A stretch of DNA of 64,000 nt, from positions 58,518 through 122,517 of the IMG/VR virus record IMGVR_UViG_3300026521_000471; one strand, given 5' to 3'. The position numbers were made by a program, and so were the translations under genes. Below are positions 1 through 9,334 of the stretch, piece after piece. Numbering within the stretch: position 1 is the stretch's first letter; every line of letters starts with the position of its first letter. Under the pieces are notes generated by a model. That model did no database searches and was not told the DNA's origin. It worked only from the letters and a program-made list of their open reading frames with translations. This DNA is from a virus.

Positions 1-1
1 T

Positions 2-655
2 AAATTATCTGCAGGTTCAACAATTTTTGCTGAAATCGCACAAACAGCTTTAAGTGAAACTGAAATTGCAGGCGGAGCATTTGTAAAATATTTTGATGAG
101 AATAATGCGGTTTTAGATACATTTATCGTAGTTAAACCTTCTTGTGACATTGATTTAGAAACAGCTCAAGATGCAGCATTAAGATATGCAAAAGATAATA
201 TCGCACAAATTATTTTAGGACTTAACTTAGATAATTTAGATACTACTTCTACAACAGTTGCTGGTTTGGTTATGGAAATTGAAAAAGCATTACTTTCTAA
301 TCAAAATGCACCAACTGATGTTGTAACTCCATATTTAACTAACCCATCAGATACTTTAAGAGCTAAAGCATTTGTACATGCTAATACTGATAATGCTGAA
401 ATCATTAATGTTATGACTGCTGAAGATACTGCTGGAAATAATATCGATGGATTTAAATTAGCAATGATTGAAGATTTAAATACTGATGCTATGATTCAAT
501 CAAATGCAGCAATCGTTACATATTTATTAGGTGAAAATCAATCAACACCAGTAAGATATGCAATGTTTAAAAGTTATATTACTGTGGTTCTTAATGGTGG
601 AACTGCTATTCCAGGTCTTGATACAGAAGCATTAATCGCTGCTTACGTAGGTTAA
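2..655 (+). CDS. C-terminal part of probable structural protein (partial)
   Basis: The frame is open from the left edge to the stop at 655, giving about 217 residues; the start lies outside the window. The protein is rich in Ala, Asp, Asn and Thr, has no Cys-rich motif or membrane segment, and is followed at once by a strong terminator. Its regular codons and well-terminated position at the end of an operon suit an abundant virion protein, but I do not recognise the family, so 'structural' is inference. Confidence 0.6.
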   Translation, partial: KLSAGSTIFAEIAQTALSETEIAGGAFVKYFDENNAVLDTFIVVKPSCDIDLETAQDAALRYAKDNIAQIILGLNLDNLDTTSTTVAGLVMEIEKALLSNQNAPTDVVTPYLTNPSDTLRAKAFVHANTDNAEIINVMTAEDTAGNNIDGFKLAMIEDLNTDAMIQSNAAIVTYLLGENQSTPVRYAMFKSYITVVLNGGTAIPGLDTEALIAAYVG

Positions 656-683
656 TCTTTATTTGTAAAATTTAATTTACTTT

Positions 684-710
684 AAAGGGGAGTTAAACTC
701 CCCTTTTTTT
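684..710 (+). terminator. Rho-independent terminator
   Basis: A GC-rich hairpin (AAAGGGGAGTT paired with AACTCCCCTTT) runs directly into seven T residues, 28 bases after the preceding stop codon. Confidence 0.9.
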
Positions 711-738
711 ATGTTCGCATTTTCATCATTTATTTTTT

Positions 739-761
739 TTTAAGGTAGATTATATTATAAT
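739..761 (+). promoter_or_regulatory. Promoter for the telA-like operon
   Basis: TTTAAG at 739-744 and TATAAT at 756-761, with start codon 792 about 30 bases downstream. It matches the TTTAAG-N10-TATAAT pattern seen before many genes here. Confidence 0.7.
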
Positions 762-791
762 AAACTATTCAAAAAAATAAAGGATTACAAA

Positions 792-1925
792 ATGGCAGAA
801 CATTTAATAGATGGTGAAGAATTTGTCGATGTACAATCAGTTGAAGAAAGTAAACCAAAGAAAGCAAAAAGAAAATCAAAAAAGAAAAAAGTAGAAACTG
901 TTGCTCCCGCAGAGATAATGGATGAAACGGAAGATAAAATTGCTGAAATTCAACTCAAAATCGTTACTTTAAATGATGAGGCTGATTCAATTACAACCCA
1001 GGCATTATCAAATGCCAAAACTTCTGATCTAACACAATATCAAGAAACTCTTGTGACTGCTATTCTAGCTATTCAAGAAGCAACGGGAGAGAAAATTGAT
1101 GATGAAGAAGGCTTAATTGGGGGTCTTTGGAGCAAATTTACTTCAAGTTTTGGTTTGGCAAAAAAAATTCAACGTTCAGTAGAAGAAACTTTTATTGAAA
1201 ATGCTTCTTTGCAAGAGAATATTGATAGAATTTTTGATAGTTTAGAGGGGTCTATTCAAGCTACTGAATCCGACTTCGTTACTCTTTCACATTTACAAGA
1301 TTCTTTGACGAGAAGTGTTGATTATGGAGCTGAGCTTGTAAGTGAGATTACGAATCTTATTTCTGAATTGTCAGACAGTAATGATGATCTAATGGAGCGT
1401 GCTAAACTAGACGGTCTTCTGAGAGAGCTAAAATCTATTAACTTAGTAAACTCTAATACTGCAGATCAAATTAGAGCACAAATTACAACTACGGGTGGAT
1501 TAGCACAAAACCTTAGAGAGGTTAGACCTATTCTTAAAAATCTTATTAAATCTCAAACCTTAGTTGCCCTTCAAAATGCAAGAATGGGACAAGCAAAAGA
1601 AGTAAGAGATTTAGTTTCGGGTGTTGTTAATGATTTCATTACTAGAAATAATGCAAATACTAATGCTACTATCCTTGACGCTATTGAATATAGTGGTAAA
1701 ACTGTTATTGAAAAAGAAACAGTAGAAGAACTAGGTACACAACATGAACAATTTGTTAAAGAGTTACAACATATTGTGACAGATCTTAATAGACAAAAAA
1801 TCGAATACAATAAAACAGTAGATAGAGTTACTACACAGTTAGGTAAAGGGCTTACAGAATTACCTAGATTAATGGCCGGTGAAACTTCTAGACCTGCTAT
1901 TTCATCTGGAAAAACTGAGGCTTAA
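792..1925 (+). CDS. TelA-like (toxic anion resistance family) protein
   Basis: 377 residues. A Lys-rich N-terminus (about residues 20-35) is followed by an almost wholly helical, Gln/Glu/Asn-rich body. Residues about 245-340 resemble the TelA/KlaA family: a Q-x-L-R-E-V-x-P-I-L segment, then a helix with L-x-x-A-R-x-x-Q-A and a long amphipathic C-terminal helix. TelA proteins occur with tellurite-resistance and stress operons and in some large phages; their biochemical role is not settled. The gene has its own promoter and leads an operon with the next two genes, 5 bases from its neighbour. The family call is by eye. Confidence 0.55.
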   Translation: MAEHLIDGEEFVDVQSVEESKPKKAKRKSKKKKVETVAPAEIMDETEDKIAEIQLKIVTLNDEADSITTQALSNAKTSDLTQYQETLVTAILAIQEATGEKIDDEEGLIGGLWSKFTSSFGLAKKIQRSVEETFIENASLQENIDRIFDSLEGSIQATESDFVTLSHLQDSLTRSVDYGAELVSEITNLISELSDSNDDLMERAKLDGLLRELKSINLVNSNTADQIRAQITTTGGLAQNLREVRPILKNLIKSQTLVALQNARMGQAKEVRDLVSGVVNDFITRNNANTNATILDAIEYSGKTVIEKETVEELGTQHEQFVKELQHIVTDLNRQKIEYNKTVDRVTTQLGKGLTELPRLMAGETSRPAISSGKTEA

Positions 1926-1930
1926 AGGTT

Positions 1931-2530
1931 ATGGGATATAGAGTCCCTCGACCCAAGAAACCGAATTTTGATAAATTTTCAAATAACTTAAATACAAAAA
2001 TAGAGACCGGTTTAAAAGAACGAATTTCTGAGCATATTAATAACTCGGTTAATTTTAAAGATGATTTACTTAAATACGTAAAACCACAAGATAACATAAA
2101 AGGACACTCAATGAATCAATTCTTAACATTAGATATTGGTAGTAATAAAGCTACAATAGATCTTTCAAAAGTTCGTAAGCAAGGACTAATATTTGAAAAA
2201 TCAATGTTTGGTAAAAAGCCTAAAATCGTTATTTATTATAATGACCGTCCAGATACACCAGAAGTAAATTTTGAACTTAATTCTGAAGAAGAAGCTGAAA
2301 AAGTGTACAACGATATTCAAAAAAAATTAAATCGTTGGGCTGAAGACTCAAATTCTGCAAGATTACAATTACTTGAAAAAGAACTAGATATTATGAAAGA
2401 GCAAAAAGAAGCTCTCCTTGAAGAAAAACAGGTTCTAATGGATGTATTTAATCAATTTAAAGAAATGATGCAAATTATGGAAGATGATACAAAAACTTCA
2501 TCATTAGTTGATGTTATTAAAGAAATGTAG
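1931..2530 (+). CDS. Unknown protein with C-terminal coiled coil
   Basis: 199 residues. The first 40 residues are basic and Pro/Asn-rich. The middle (about 60-120) looks like a compact alpha/beta domain, and residues 125-185 are a Glu/Lys/Leu heptad-rich helix likely to form a coiled coil. It sits 5 bases after the telA-like gene and directly before an unknown 501-residue protein, so the three may act together. Family not recognised. Confidence 0.7.
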   Translation: MGYRVPRPKKPNFDKFSNNLNTKIETGLKERISEHINNSVNFKDDLLKYVKPQDNIKGHSMNQFLTLDIGSNKATIDLSKVRKQGLIFEKSMFGKKPKIVIYYNDRPDTPEVNFELNSEEEAEKVYNDIQKKLNRWAEDSNSARLQLLEKELDIMKEQKEALLEEKQVLMDVFNQFKEMMQIMEDDTKTSSLVDVIKEM

Positions 2531-2531
2531 A

Positions 2532-4037
2532 ATGGAAAATATTGAGTATAGACCTAGATTTAAATCATATCATATCAATATACCAACTATTATAGGTGGA
2601 GTTATAGACTATTCGCCTATAATGGATAAAATCGCTTCACCAAATATAAAATTTACTGATAATTTTAATAATAATTTCGATAAGCAAATAGTAATATCTA
2701 ATCTTAATAATTTAAGTACCGATTTACTTATCGAAATTAGTATTTATTATAGAGGTGAGGTTTTAAACGTTAGATCTATAATCAATAGATACGATTTAAT
2801 AGATATTAGTGAGCCGATAATTCTATTAAATGACCATTTAGAAAGAATGCTTTATAGTTTAAAAGAAGCTATGTATAATTTATCACCCTTTAAGGATGAA
2901 TTAGATAGAATATATAGAGAATTATATATGAATAGAACATTAATAAGCAATGATTATCTTGTTAATCGAGAATTTGAATTAAAGAAACGCATTGATAACT
3001 TAGAAGATATAATGAATAAAGAATTTGAAAGGATGATTATGAGTGAAACATATTTTGAATCTAGTCAATCTATCGACAAACCTCAAATTTCAAAAGAAGA
3101 AGAAACATTTGAAGAAATTGAGTCTAGACTTTTATCTAGTTCAGACACATTTAAATTAACTATCAAAACTATTAAAAGATTAGATAAAGAGCGAACTGAT
3201 AAATTTGTATTACCCTTAGAAAGAGGTAAAGATGGTGATGTTGATAAATTTGAACATTTAACAAAACAGCCATTTAGCTTCTTAAATTATAATGGTGCAA
3301 CTTTCTGTGTGAATTTAAATACAGGTATTCATAGTGATTGGGATGAAGATAAAGATGAGAGTGTTTGGATAAGTAGCGTGAAACGGTATTATGATTTATA
3401 TAGTGAGAATACTAAAAAAATCAATACTAAAAAAACAGAAATTTATGAACGTATCTCAAAAGTTTCTGACTCATTCAAAGTGTTATCTGAACAAATAGAT
3501 TATCTTAAAAAACAGTTTGAAGATAGAAGTAAGAAGTTTAAGAATTCAACATATGTAAAATTTTTAGGTGAACGAACTATTAAAAATATTGAAACTATAC
3601 GCACTGCAGAATCTATTGCCAAAAGAAAATTAGAGGTACTAAAAAATAAAAATTTAATCAAGCGACCTATAGCTTTTTTTGAAAGAGCCGCAACATTATA
3701 TCTTGGTAAAACAGGCGAAGATATTATGACCGATATGTATAAATTGGGTTATACAAGTAAAGATATTCATATATTAGCTATCGAATATTTATTCTTTTTA
3801 CTAAAGGTAGTTAAATTAAATGAGGAAGGTGGACATTATACATCACCAATTTTACCTATTCTAAATGGTGAAGACACTAATAGTCTATCTTATATTGAAC
3901 CAGATCTTCTTAGACTTATGGCAAATCATATGTTTATTCATACTATAAACATTACAACTGATTATAAATTTGATGACCCAGTTAAAAAAGAAGAAGATCC
4001 TATTGAAATTCCTAGTATAGTTTACGTTATGGAATAA
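2532..4037 (+). CDS. Unknown 501-residue protein
   Basis: The reading frame extends back to an ATG at 2508 inside the previous gene, but the ATG at 2532, just after that gene's stop, is the more natural start. The protein has a beta-rich N-terminal third, a long helical Lys/Glu middle (about residues 120-370, probably coiled coil) and a mixed C-terminal domain. There is no signal peptide, membrane segment or nucleotide-binding motif. Third gene of the telA-like operon; function unknown. Confidence 0.7.
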   Translation: MENIEYRPRFKSYHINIPTIIGGVIDYSPIMDKIASPNIKFTDNFNNNFDKQIVISNLNNLSTDLLIEISIYYRGEVLNVRSIINRYDLIDISEPIILLNDHLERMLYSLKEAMYNLSPFKDELDRIYRELYMNRTLISNDYLVNREFELKKRIDNLEDIMNKEFERMIMSETYFESSQSIDKPQISKEEETFEEIESRLLSSSDTFKLTIKTIKRLDKERTDKFVLPLERGKDGDVDKFEHLTKQPFSFLNYNGATFCVNLNTGIHSDWDEDKDESVWISSVKRYYDLYSENTKKINTKKTEIYERISKVSDSFKVLSEQIDYLKKQFEDRSKKFKNSTYVKFLGERTIKNIETIRTAESIAKRKLEVLKNKNLIKRPIAFFERAATLYLGKTGEDIMTDMYKLGYTSKDIHILAIEYLFFLLKVVKLNEEGGHYTSPILPILNGEDTNSLSYIEPDLLRLMANHMFIHTINITTDYKFDDPVKKEEDPIEIPSIVYVME

Positions 4038-4049
4038 AAAAGGGTTATA

Positions 4050-4382
4050 ATGATTAATTCAATAGATTTTACAAAAGTACGACCCAACCAAACATTATAC
4101 TTGGTTCGATATAGTCAAAAAGAACATCCTGATGTAATTGATATAAAGTTTAAAGGATATGATAAGACAAAGCAAATTATAGAATATGAGTATGAAACCC
4201 CAAAAGGATTAAAACTTAAACGTATTCCAATACGCAAGGCTAATTTCCGTATTTTTATAGATTCTGATGAGATGGCTAGAACATTATATGATTGCTTTGA
4301 AAAACGAGAGATTAAACCGTCTGAAAAATATACTGAAATATTTAATCAAAGTCAAAATAATAGACCAGAAATATGGATATAA
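4050..4382 (+). CDS. Small unknown protein ending in PEIWI
   Basis: 110 residues, beta-rich first half and basic middle. Its last five residues, PEIWI, fit the P-E-x-x-[I/L] C-terminal ending shared by seven proteins in the window. It overlaps the next gene by 10 bases, indicating translational coupling. Function unknown. Confidence 0.7.
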   Translation: MINSIDFTKVRPNQTLYLVRYSQKEHPDVIDIKFKGYDKTKQIIEYEYETPKGLKLKRIPIRKANFRIFIDSDEMARTLYDCFEKREIKPSEKYTEIFNQSQNNRPEIWI

Positions 4383-4681
4383 TACCTGTAAGTTATGATA
4401 ATGGTATAGGACGATTGTTAGTTTCTATTGAATCTATAACTGGGACATTTGCATATCAAAAAGTTATTAATAGACATATAATAGAAACGCTTAATTGGTT
4501 TTATGATGATATAGCATACACACCCCATAAAATAATTAAGGGATTGATTATAGAAAAAGCAGCACTTGAAAAGAATATTATATTATGTCATTCATCAAAA
4601 TATTATGCAGCTATTCTATTTACTATAAATCATTTAGAAAATAAATTCCCAGTTGAAACATATCCAGAATTATATATTTAA
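4373..4681 (+). CDS. Small unknown protein ending in PELYI
   Basis: 102 residues, starting inside the end of the preceding gene. The C-terminus is YPELYI. The body has short strands then helices; no motif recognised. It resembles the proteins at 55217 and 59760 in size and ending only, so they may be distant paralogs or may share just a tail signal. Confidence 0.7.
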   Translation: MDIIPVSYDNGIGRLLVSIESITGTFAYQKVINRHIIETLNWFYDDIAYTPHKIIKGLIIEKAALEKNIILCHSSKYYAAILFTINHLENKFPVETYPELYI

Positions 4682-4733
4682 TCTTTTTATAAGGTTTGAT
4701 TATTTATAATTAATTATAAAGAAGGAGATAGAA

Positions 4734-4910
4734 ATGGACAGAACTAAATATACTGAAGAAATATTTAATGAGATAAAAAAATTATCTGAAAGAGATTTAC
4801 GAGTCGGACAAACCTTTGAAATTATAAGAGGACAGGCTGGAGATTTATTTTCTATGGAAAATTATAAATTGCTTGAACTCTTAAAAAATCTAAATGCATC
4901 CTTTAAATGA
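4734..4910 (+). CDS. Small unknown protein (58 aa)
   Basis: An ATG at 4734 lies 7 bases after a strong GAAGGAG ribosome site. The product is acidic and helical with no known motif. Its stop overlaps the start of the next gene as ATGA, so the two are translationally coupled. Confidence 0.7.
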   Translation: MDRTKYTEEIFNEIKKLSERDLRVGQTFEIIRGQAGDLFSMENYKLLELLKNLNASFK

Positions 4911-5515
4911 TGAAATTAACACTTTCAGAACTTATTAATTTAATTGATGAAAATAACAGTCCATTTTATATTCTTGTAGCCGGTTCAGTAGGTAGTGGAA
5001 AATCTTATTTAGTTAATCAATATTTATCTCATTTAAAATTAATTGATCCGGATATGTTTACAATGCAATTGGGGGATGGGATATATGATAGTAAAAATGT
5101 TGCTAAATCTATGAGTTTAGTTAAGAAAACAGTAAAAACATATTTAGATGATAAAATATCATTTATTCAACAAGGAACTTCAGCTAACTTACAATCAACA
5201 ATTAATAAATTAATATTAGCAAAAGAAAAAGGGTATAATACTGTATTATTTTACGTCGATACCATTCCTGATAAAGCAGAAGAATATATTAAAATGAGAG
5301 TATCAAATAATGGTCATGGTTCAACAATTACTAAAGATAAAATAAATCGTACTTATGAAGGATCGAATTTTACTTATCGATTTTTAACTTCTGAAGTTAA
5401 AAATGTCTTTTCAATAGAAGAAAAAGAAAGAATTGATGAAATATTGAATAAATTTAAGTTATCCAGAGATAAATTGAGAAGTAATTTAGATTATTTTATT
5501 AGAATTGAAAATTGA
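4907..5515 (+). CDS. P-loop kinase, zeta-toxin-like
   Basis: 202 residues. Residues about 20-35 carry a Walker A loop (AGSVGSGKS). The small alpha/beta layout with a later strand (VLFYVDT) and a basic 'lid' stretch resembles the zeta-toxin/AAA_33 group of phosphotransferases. Such phage kinases may act on polynucleotide ends, sugars or nucleotides; the substrate cannot be read here. A 5'-OH polynucleotide kinase role in RNA repair is possible but not shown, because the usual T4 Pnk phosphatase signature is absent. Confidence 0.7.
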   Translation: MMKLTLSELINLIDENNSPFYILVAGSVGSGKSYLVNQYLSHLKLIDPDMFTMQLGDGIYDSKNVAKSMSLVKKTVKTYLDDKISFIQQGTSANLQSTINKLILAKEKGYNTVLFYVDTIPDKAEEYIKMRVSNNGHGSTITKDKINRTYEGSNFTYRFLTSEVKNVFSIEEKERIDEILNKFKLSRDKLRSNLDYFIRIEN

Positions 5516-5551
5516 ATTATTTTGATATAAATAAAATAAAAAGGATTTTTA

Positions 5552-5983
5552 ATGAGACTTAATAACATTATTAAAACAAGTAAAAATAATTTAAACGAAT
5601 CAACTATTGATATAATTGTAGGTAACAAATTATCAGATATAGTAACATCGAATAAAGTACCTAAACACTTTATCAAATTAGAAAATGAATTAGCAGTAGG
5701 TAAATTTGAGGGTGATATATATAACTTATATACATCTTTATATTCTCAGCTTAAAAAATATAAAGGAAACCCATGTATTGTAAATTACGTGGATGGAATT
5801 GAATTTCAAATTATAGAAATTGATAAATCAGGGCTAAATATCATGACGTATGATTTTTGGGATAATATTAATGAAGTAGGTGATGATTTTGAAACCACTA
5901 AACCAATATCTGTAAAGCCAGATAAAACTGTAAAACATATAAAAATGCCATTTGATTTTAGTATTATTTCACAATTTTTATAA
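5552..5983 (+). CDS. Unknown protein (143 aa)
   Basis: Start follows an AAAAGGA ribosome site. A helical N-terminus is followed by a beta-rich domain (about residues 65-125). No recognisable motif. Confidence 0.65.
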   Translation: MRLNNIIKTSKNNLNESTIDIIVGNKLSDIVTSNKVPKHFIKLENELAVGKFEGDIYNLYTSLYSQLKKYKGNPCIVNYVDGIEFQIIEIDKSGLNIMTYDFWDNINEVGDDFETTKPISVKPDKTVKHIKMPFDFSIISQFL

Positions 5984-6055
5984 AATTGTATAATTATTAT
6001 TAAGGTATGAGATAATTTCAATAACCCTAAAAGATAAATTCAATAGGACTTAATA

Positions 6056-6907
6056 ATGAAAGAAATAAATAAAACTGTTGTACGTAAAACCTTCTTAGAT
6101 TTTGCAAAAGCACACAATTTAACAAATGGGAATTTAATAGACACCCTCAGTAATTATGGGAATATAGATTTCTTTAATAATATTACATTATCTATATTAG
6201 ATAAACCTGCTTTTACTCACGATAAAAATAATTCTAATAATATATCGGCACTTACCTATGTTCCTCATAGTGTTAAAGATAAATTTGTGGAGTCTGTCGA
6301 GATTATATCATTTAATAATCTCTATCAGGGAATAATACATAATATGGAATTTAATTATGAGAATTACCCAAAATTTTTAAGGTTATTATTTGAAGTACGT
6401 AAAGACCTAAAAAAAGAATATTCCGAAACACACAATAATTTATTTGATACAACTCAAATGCTTATTAAATTATATTTAAATATGGTTTATGGAATGATTG
6501 ATAATGAGCGGTCAATTCTAACATCATCGAATAGCACTCCACGAAGTTATATAACAAAAGTGGGTACTGAAGCTGTATTAACCATCGTTTCTTTTTTATT
6601 AAATAAATCATATCCAATTTTTTATATTGATACTGATGAAATTCACACCAATAAATTAACAGATGCAGACTTTAATGAATTAGATTCACTTATTTCTAAA
6701 AACCTAAATAATATCAATACTAGTATAACTACAATCGATCGTGAAAATGAAATAAGAAATGCTTATTACATAGCTAAAAAAAGGTTCTTAATAGGTAATA
6801 TGAATAGCAGAGGTATGAAAACACCAGATATCAATGATATTTTAAAAGAGAATAAGAAATTTTTTGGACATAAATATCCGGATATTTTTCCAGAATACCG
6901 TATTTGA
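6056..6907 (+). CDS. Miniature family-B DNA polymerase-like palm protein
   Basis: 283 residues, far shorter than a replicative family-B polymerase (about 600-900). Three palm motifs are visible in order: a motif A-like stretch SFNNLYQGII near residue 87, motif B KLYLNMVYG near 142 (consensus K-x3-N-x-x-Y-G), and motif C YIDTDE near 198 (consensus Y-x-D-T-D-S). The motif A catalytic Asp appears replaced by Ser, while the motif C acidic pair is kept. No exonuclease domain is present. It could be a degenerate replicase relative or a specialised non-catalytic protein. The C-terminus is FPEYRI, the shared P-E-x-x-I ending. Confidence 0.6.
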   Translation: MKEINKTVVRKTFLDFAKAHNLTNGNLIDTLSNYGNIDFFNNITLSILDKPAFTHDKNNSNNISALTYVPHSVKDKFVESVEIISFNNLYQGIIHNMEFNYENYPKFLRLLFEVRKDLKKEYSETHNNLFDTTQMLIKLYLNMVYGMIDNERSILTSSNSTPRSYITKVGTEAVLTIVSFLLNKSYPIFYIDTDEIHTNKLTDADFNELDSLISKNLNNINTSITTIDRENEIRNAYYIAKKRFLIGNMNSRGMKTPDINDILKENKKFFGHKYPDIFPEYRI

Positions 6908-6944
6908 AATAATTTATATAAATAAACTAAAAAAGGAACACCTA

Positions 6945-7256
6945 ATGAAAAAAGAAACGTTAAAATCAATTTTTAATAATATAGAATTGAATGAAAGAGT
7001 TTTAGAGCCTGCAGGTTGGTTACATTTTGATAAAGAGTGTTTAGCACAAGAAAAAATCAAAATTTTAAAGAAATTTAATTTAGAAGAATTTGAAATTATA
7101 AACTTTTTAAATAGTATGCCGAATTCTCGAAATGTTAATGATACTATTAGAAAAATTGGTGCAAAAGGTGGATTAGAAAGATTCTTAAGATATAATCCAG
7201 TAGAAAAAAGTTTAACAAAACAAGTAATAGAACGGATGATTAAAAGAGGTTATTAA
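6945..7256 (+). CDS. Unknown protein (103 aa)
   Basis: The frame opens upstream within the previous gene, but ATG 6945 follows an AAAAGGA ribosome site and is preferred. Basic, helical product with no recognised motif. Confidence 0.65.
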   Translation: MKKETLKSIFNNIELNERVLEPAGWLHFDKECLAQEKIKILKKFNLEEFEIINFLNSMPNSRNVNDTIRKIGAKGGLERFLRYNPVEKSLTKQVIERMIKRGY

Positions 7257-7312
7257 ATATTATTTAAGCTAAATTTGAATATAATTATTTAATAATTTAT
7301 AAAGGGATTAAT

Positions 7313-8614
7313 ATGGGTGGAAACGCAAGATTTATAGATAGACAAACGGGTAAAGATAAAGGGTTTGCTGAAAAAATTGATTTAAATAAAATCCCTAGAG
7401 ATACTATAATCAATGAAGTAACAACTTGTTTATTGTCTATTAATAAAAAAATTAATGAGAAAAAAGGTAATTATTTGTGGCCTGATATTGAAATCATTAA
7501 ACAAGGCTATATATTTAATGGTTCCAGTTTTTCATTATTTGATAGAACTATATCAGATGAGGATTTTATTAAATTTAAACCCTTAGTCGGTGACATTGAT
7601 GTTACATTTCCAAAAGAATATATGAAAGATTTATGGGATGTTTTAAATGACTTGGAAAATGTTGAACTTTCTAAAAATATTACATATATGGGACATAAAA
7701 ATTCTACAATTGAACCAAGTAAAGCTGGTAATCTTAATCAAATAAATGCTGTATTTCGATTTGATAATGATGATATATCTACATATATACAAATAGACTT
7801 TGAAGCCTCTGAATATCATGACAATATGCCAACTGAATGGACAATGTTTTCACATAATTCAGATTGGGAAGATATAAAAAATGGATTTAAAGGTGTGATG
7901 CATAAATTCACTTTAATTAATCTTGCTAGAGCATCTTCAAAAATGACTGATATAAAAGTGGTTACACCGACACAAGTCAAGAAAATAGAAGATGTAACAT
8001 CTATTGAATATGCAGACTTTCTAAAACAAAGTAAAAAAAATAAGCTTGCAAAAGTTTCTACTAAAAAAGATTTCATAAACCCCACAAATTTAGCTTTTTC
8101 TGTTGATAAAGGTGTGCGATTGAAATTCCGTCAATTATTCCATAAAGATGGAGTACCAGCAAAAATCGATAATTTATCGGTTTTTGTTTTTGTAGCGCCA
8201 AATGAATCAAAATATGAAACAGATTTAAAAACCATTTTTAGTTTATTTTTTCATACGGAACCAGAAGCCAATGACCTTATTAATTTCAGATCATTTGTAG
8301 GTGTAGTTGGGTTAATGAAAAAATATCTAAATCAATCAATCATTGAAGATTTTTTTATTAATCATCTTATCAAAAAATCACTATTTGGTGAAGGAGCTCA
8401 AGGCTTAGAACGTAATAATCCTACTGAGGATAAAAAAATCAAAACAAATATGATTAATAAATTATATTCTGAATTTGATTATTTAAAAAAGTTCAATAAT
8501 GAAGTTGAAGATCTTAAAACCAGATATTATGCAGCTTATAAAATGTATGATGAAACCGAAGGTAAATTTATCTCTAAATCTTTTTCTCAAATATTCGAAT
8601 CAGTTAATATATAG
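7313..8614 (+). CDS. Nucleotidyltransferase-fold protein
   Basis: 433 residues. Residues about 65-100 contain a G-S-S motif followed by G-D-I-D-V, and a third acidic strand (Q-I-D-F) lies near residue 161: the G-S...D-x-D...D pattern of the polymerase-beta nucleotidyltransferase superfamily. The remaining 250 residues are helical and not recognised. Members transfer nucleotides to RNA, protein or antibiotics; no substrate can be assigned. A tRNA-related role is conceivable given the tRNA region 0.6 kb downstream. Confidence 0.6.
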   Translation: MGGNARFIDRQTGKDKGFAEKIDLNKIPRDTIINEVTTCLLSINKKINEKKGNYLWPDIEIIKQGYIFNGSSFSLFDRTISDEDFIKFKPLVGDIDVTFPKEYMKDLWDVLNDLENVELSKNITYMGHKNSTIEPSKAGNLNQINAVFRFDNDDISTYIQIDFEASEYHDNMPTEWTMFSHNSDWEDIKNGFKGVMHKFTLINLARASSKMTDIKVVTPTQVKKIEDVTSIEYADFLKQSKKNKLAKVSTKKDFINPTNLAFSVDKGVRLKFRQLFHKDGVPAKIDNLSVFVFVAPNESKYETDLKTIFSLFFHTEPEANDLINFRSFVGVVGLMKKYLNQSIIEDFFINHLIKKSLFGEGAQGLERNNPTEDKKIKTNMINKLYSEFDYLKKFNNEVEDLKTRYYAAYKMYDETEGKFISKSFSQIFESVNI

Positions 8615-8644
8615 GGTATAAATAAAAGAAAAAGGAGTCTTTTT

Positions 8645-8881
8645 ATGAAAATCAAAGATTTACTAGAAGGTAGTCGTCCAATAGTTTCAAAAGTGATATG
8701 CTCTGATGGAACTGAAAAAGGTTTTGTATGTAATAAAAAAACATATAATTTCCTACATAATATAGAACAGTCAGATAAAAATTCTATAACAACTTGGGCT
8801 AATAAATATTGTAAAGGTACATGGAAAGTAGAAACAACAAATGATTATGTTGGAGAAGAAAGATATGGAGGGAAAGAATAA
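8645..8881 (+). CDS. Small unknown protein (78 aa)
   Basis: Starts after AAAAAGGAG. Contains two Cys in the first half and a Trp-rich middle. Its stop shares one base with the start of the next gene. Confidence 0.65.
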   Translation: MKIKDLLEGSRPIVSKVICSDGTEKGFVCNKKTYNFLHNIEQSDKNSITTWANKYCKGTWKVETTNDYVGEERYGGKE

Positions 8882-9210
8882 TGTTAAGGGAACAAATATT
8901 AAAAGATTTTCCTAGTTGGTCTCCAGAAAAACAACTAGCAGAATTCCAAGGTTATAAATCATTAGGTTCTTTTTCACCTTTCACAGAAGATGACTATCTA
9001 GTTATGGAAGCAGTAATGAATAATCAAAATGTTGCTATTGAATGTGAGAATGGAGTATGTTCTATTAAAGATATAGAAAATGAAGTAGAAGAATTTGTAG
9101 AAATTAACTATAAAGAATTATTAGAATCGATTTTAAAAGAAATTGAAAATAGCAATGATACAAATTTAATAGAAAATATTGAAAAAATTATAAATGAAAG
9201 GTTACATTAA
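8881..9210 (+). CDS. Small acidic unknown protein (109 aa)
   Basis: Overlaps the preceding stop as TAATG, so coupled. The second half is a Glu/Asn-rich helix. Last gene before the first non-coding block. Confidence 0.65.
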   Translation: MLREQILKDFPSWSPEKQLAEFQGYKSLGSFSPFTEDDYLVMEAVMNNQNVAIECENGVCSIKDIENEVEEFVEINYKELLESILKEIENSNDTNLIENIEKIINERLH

Positions 9211-9228
9211 GTTTTTATTTTGTATAAT
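9206..9228 (+). promoter_or_regulatory. Promoter for first tRNA block
   Basis: TTAAG near 9207 and GTATAAT ending at 9228, 35 bases before the tRNA at 9263. Confidence 0.7.
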
Positions 9229-9262
9229 TAAAATGTTAAAAGGTAGTTTTTAATTTAACAAT

Positions 9263-9334
9263 TAACTTGTAGCTATAATGGTAGAGCGGAGTGTGAAGTT
9301 CCTCGCGATATTGGTTCGATTCCAATCAAGTTAA
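9263..9334 (+). tRNA. tRNA with irregular anticodon arm (possibly His, GTG)
   Basis: Acceptor TAACTTG pairs perfectly with CAAGTTA, the D-arm has GCT/AGC with GG in its loop, and the T-arm is ATTGG-TTCGATT-CCAAT. The anticodon region is only 22 bases and gives at best a 3-4 bp stem with a GTG-containing loop, so the anticodon is uncertain. No CCA is encoded. Either a degenerate tRNA or one needing unusual folding. Confidence 0.55.

Noticed and set aside
5491-5676. Leftward 61-residue hydrophobic frame
   Set aside because: Shadow of rightward genes in AT-rich DNA, no ribosome site; many similar leftward frames across the window were dropped for the same reason.
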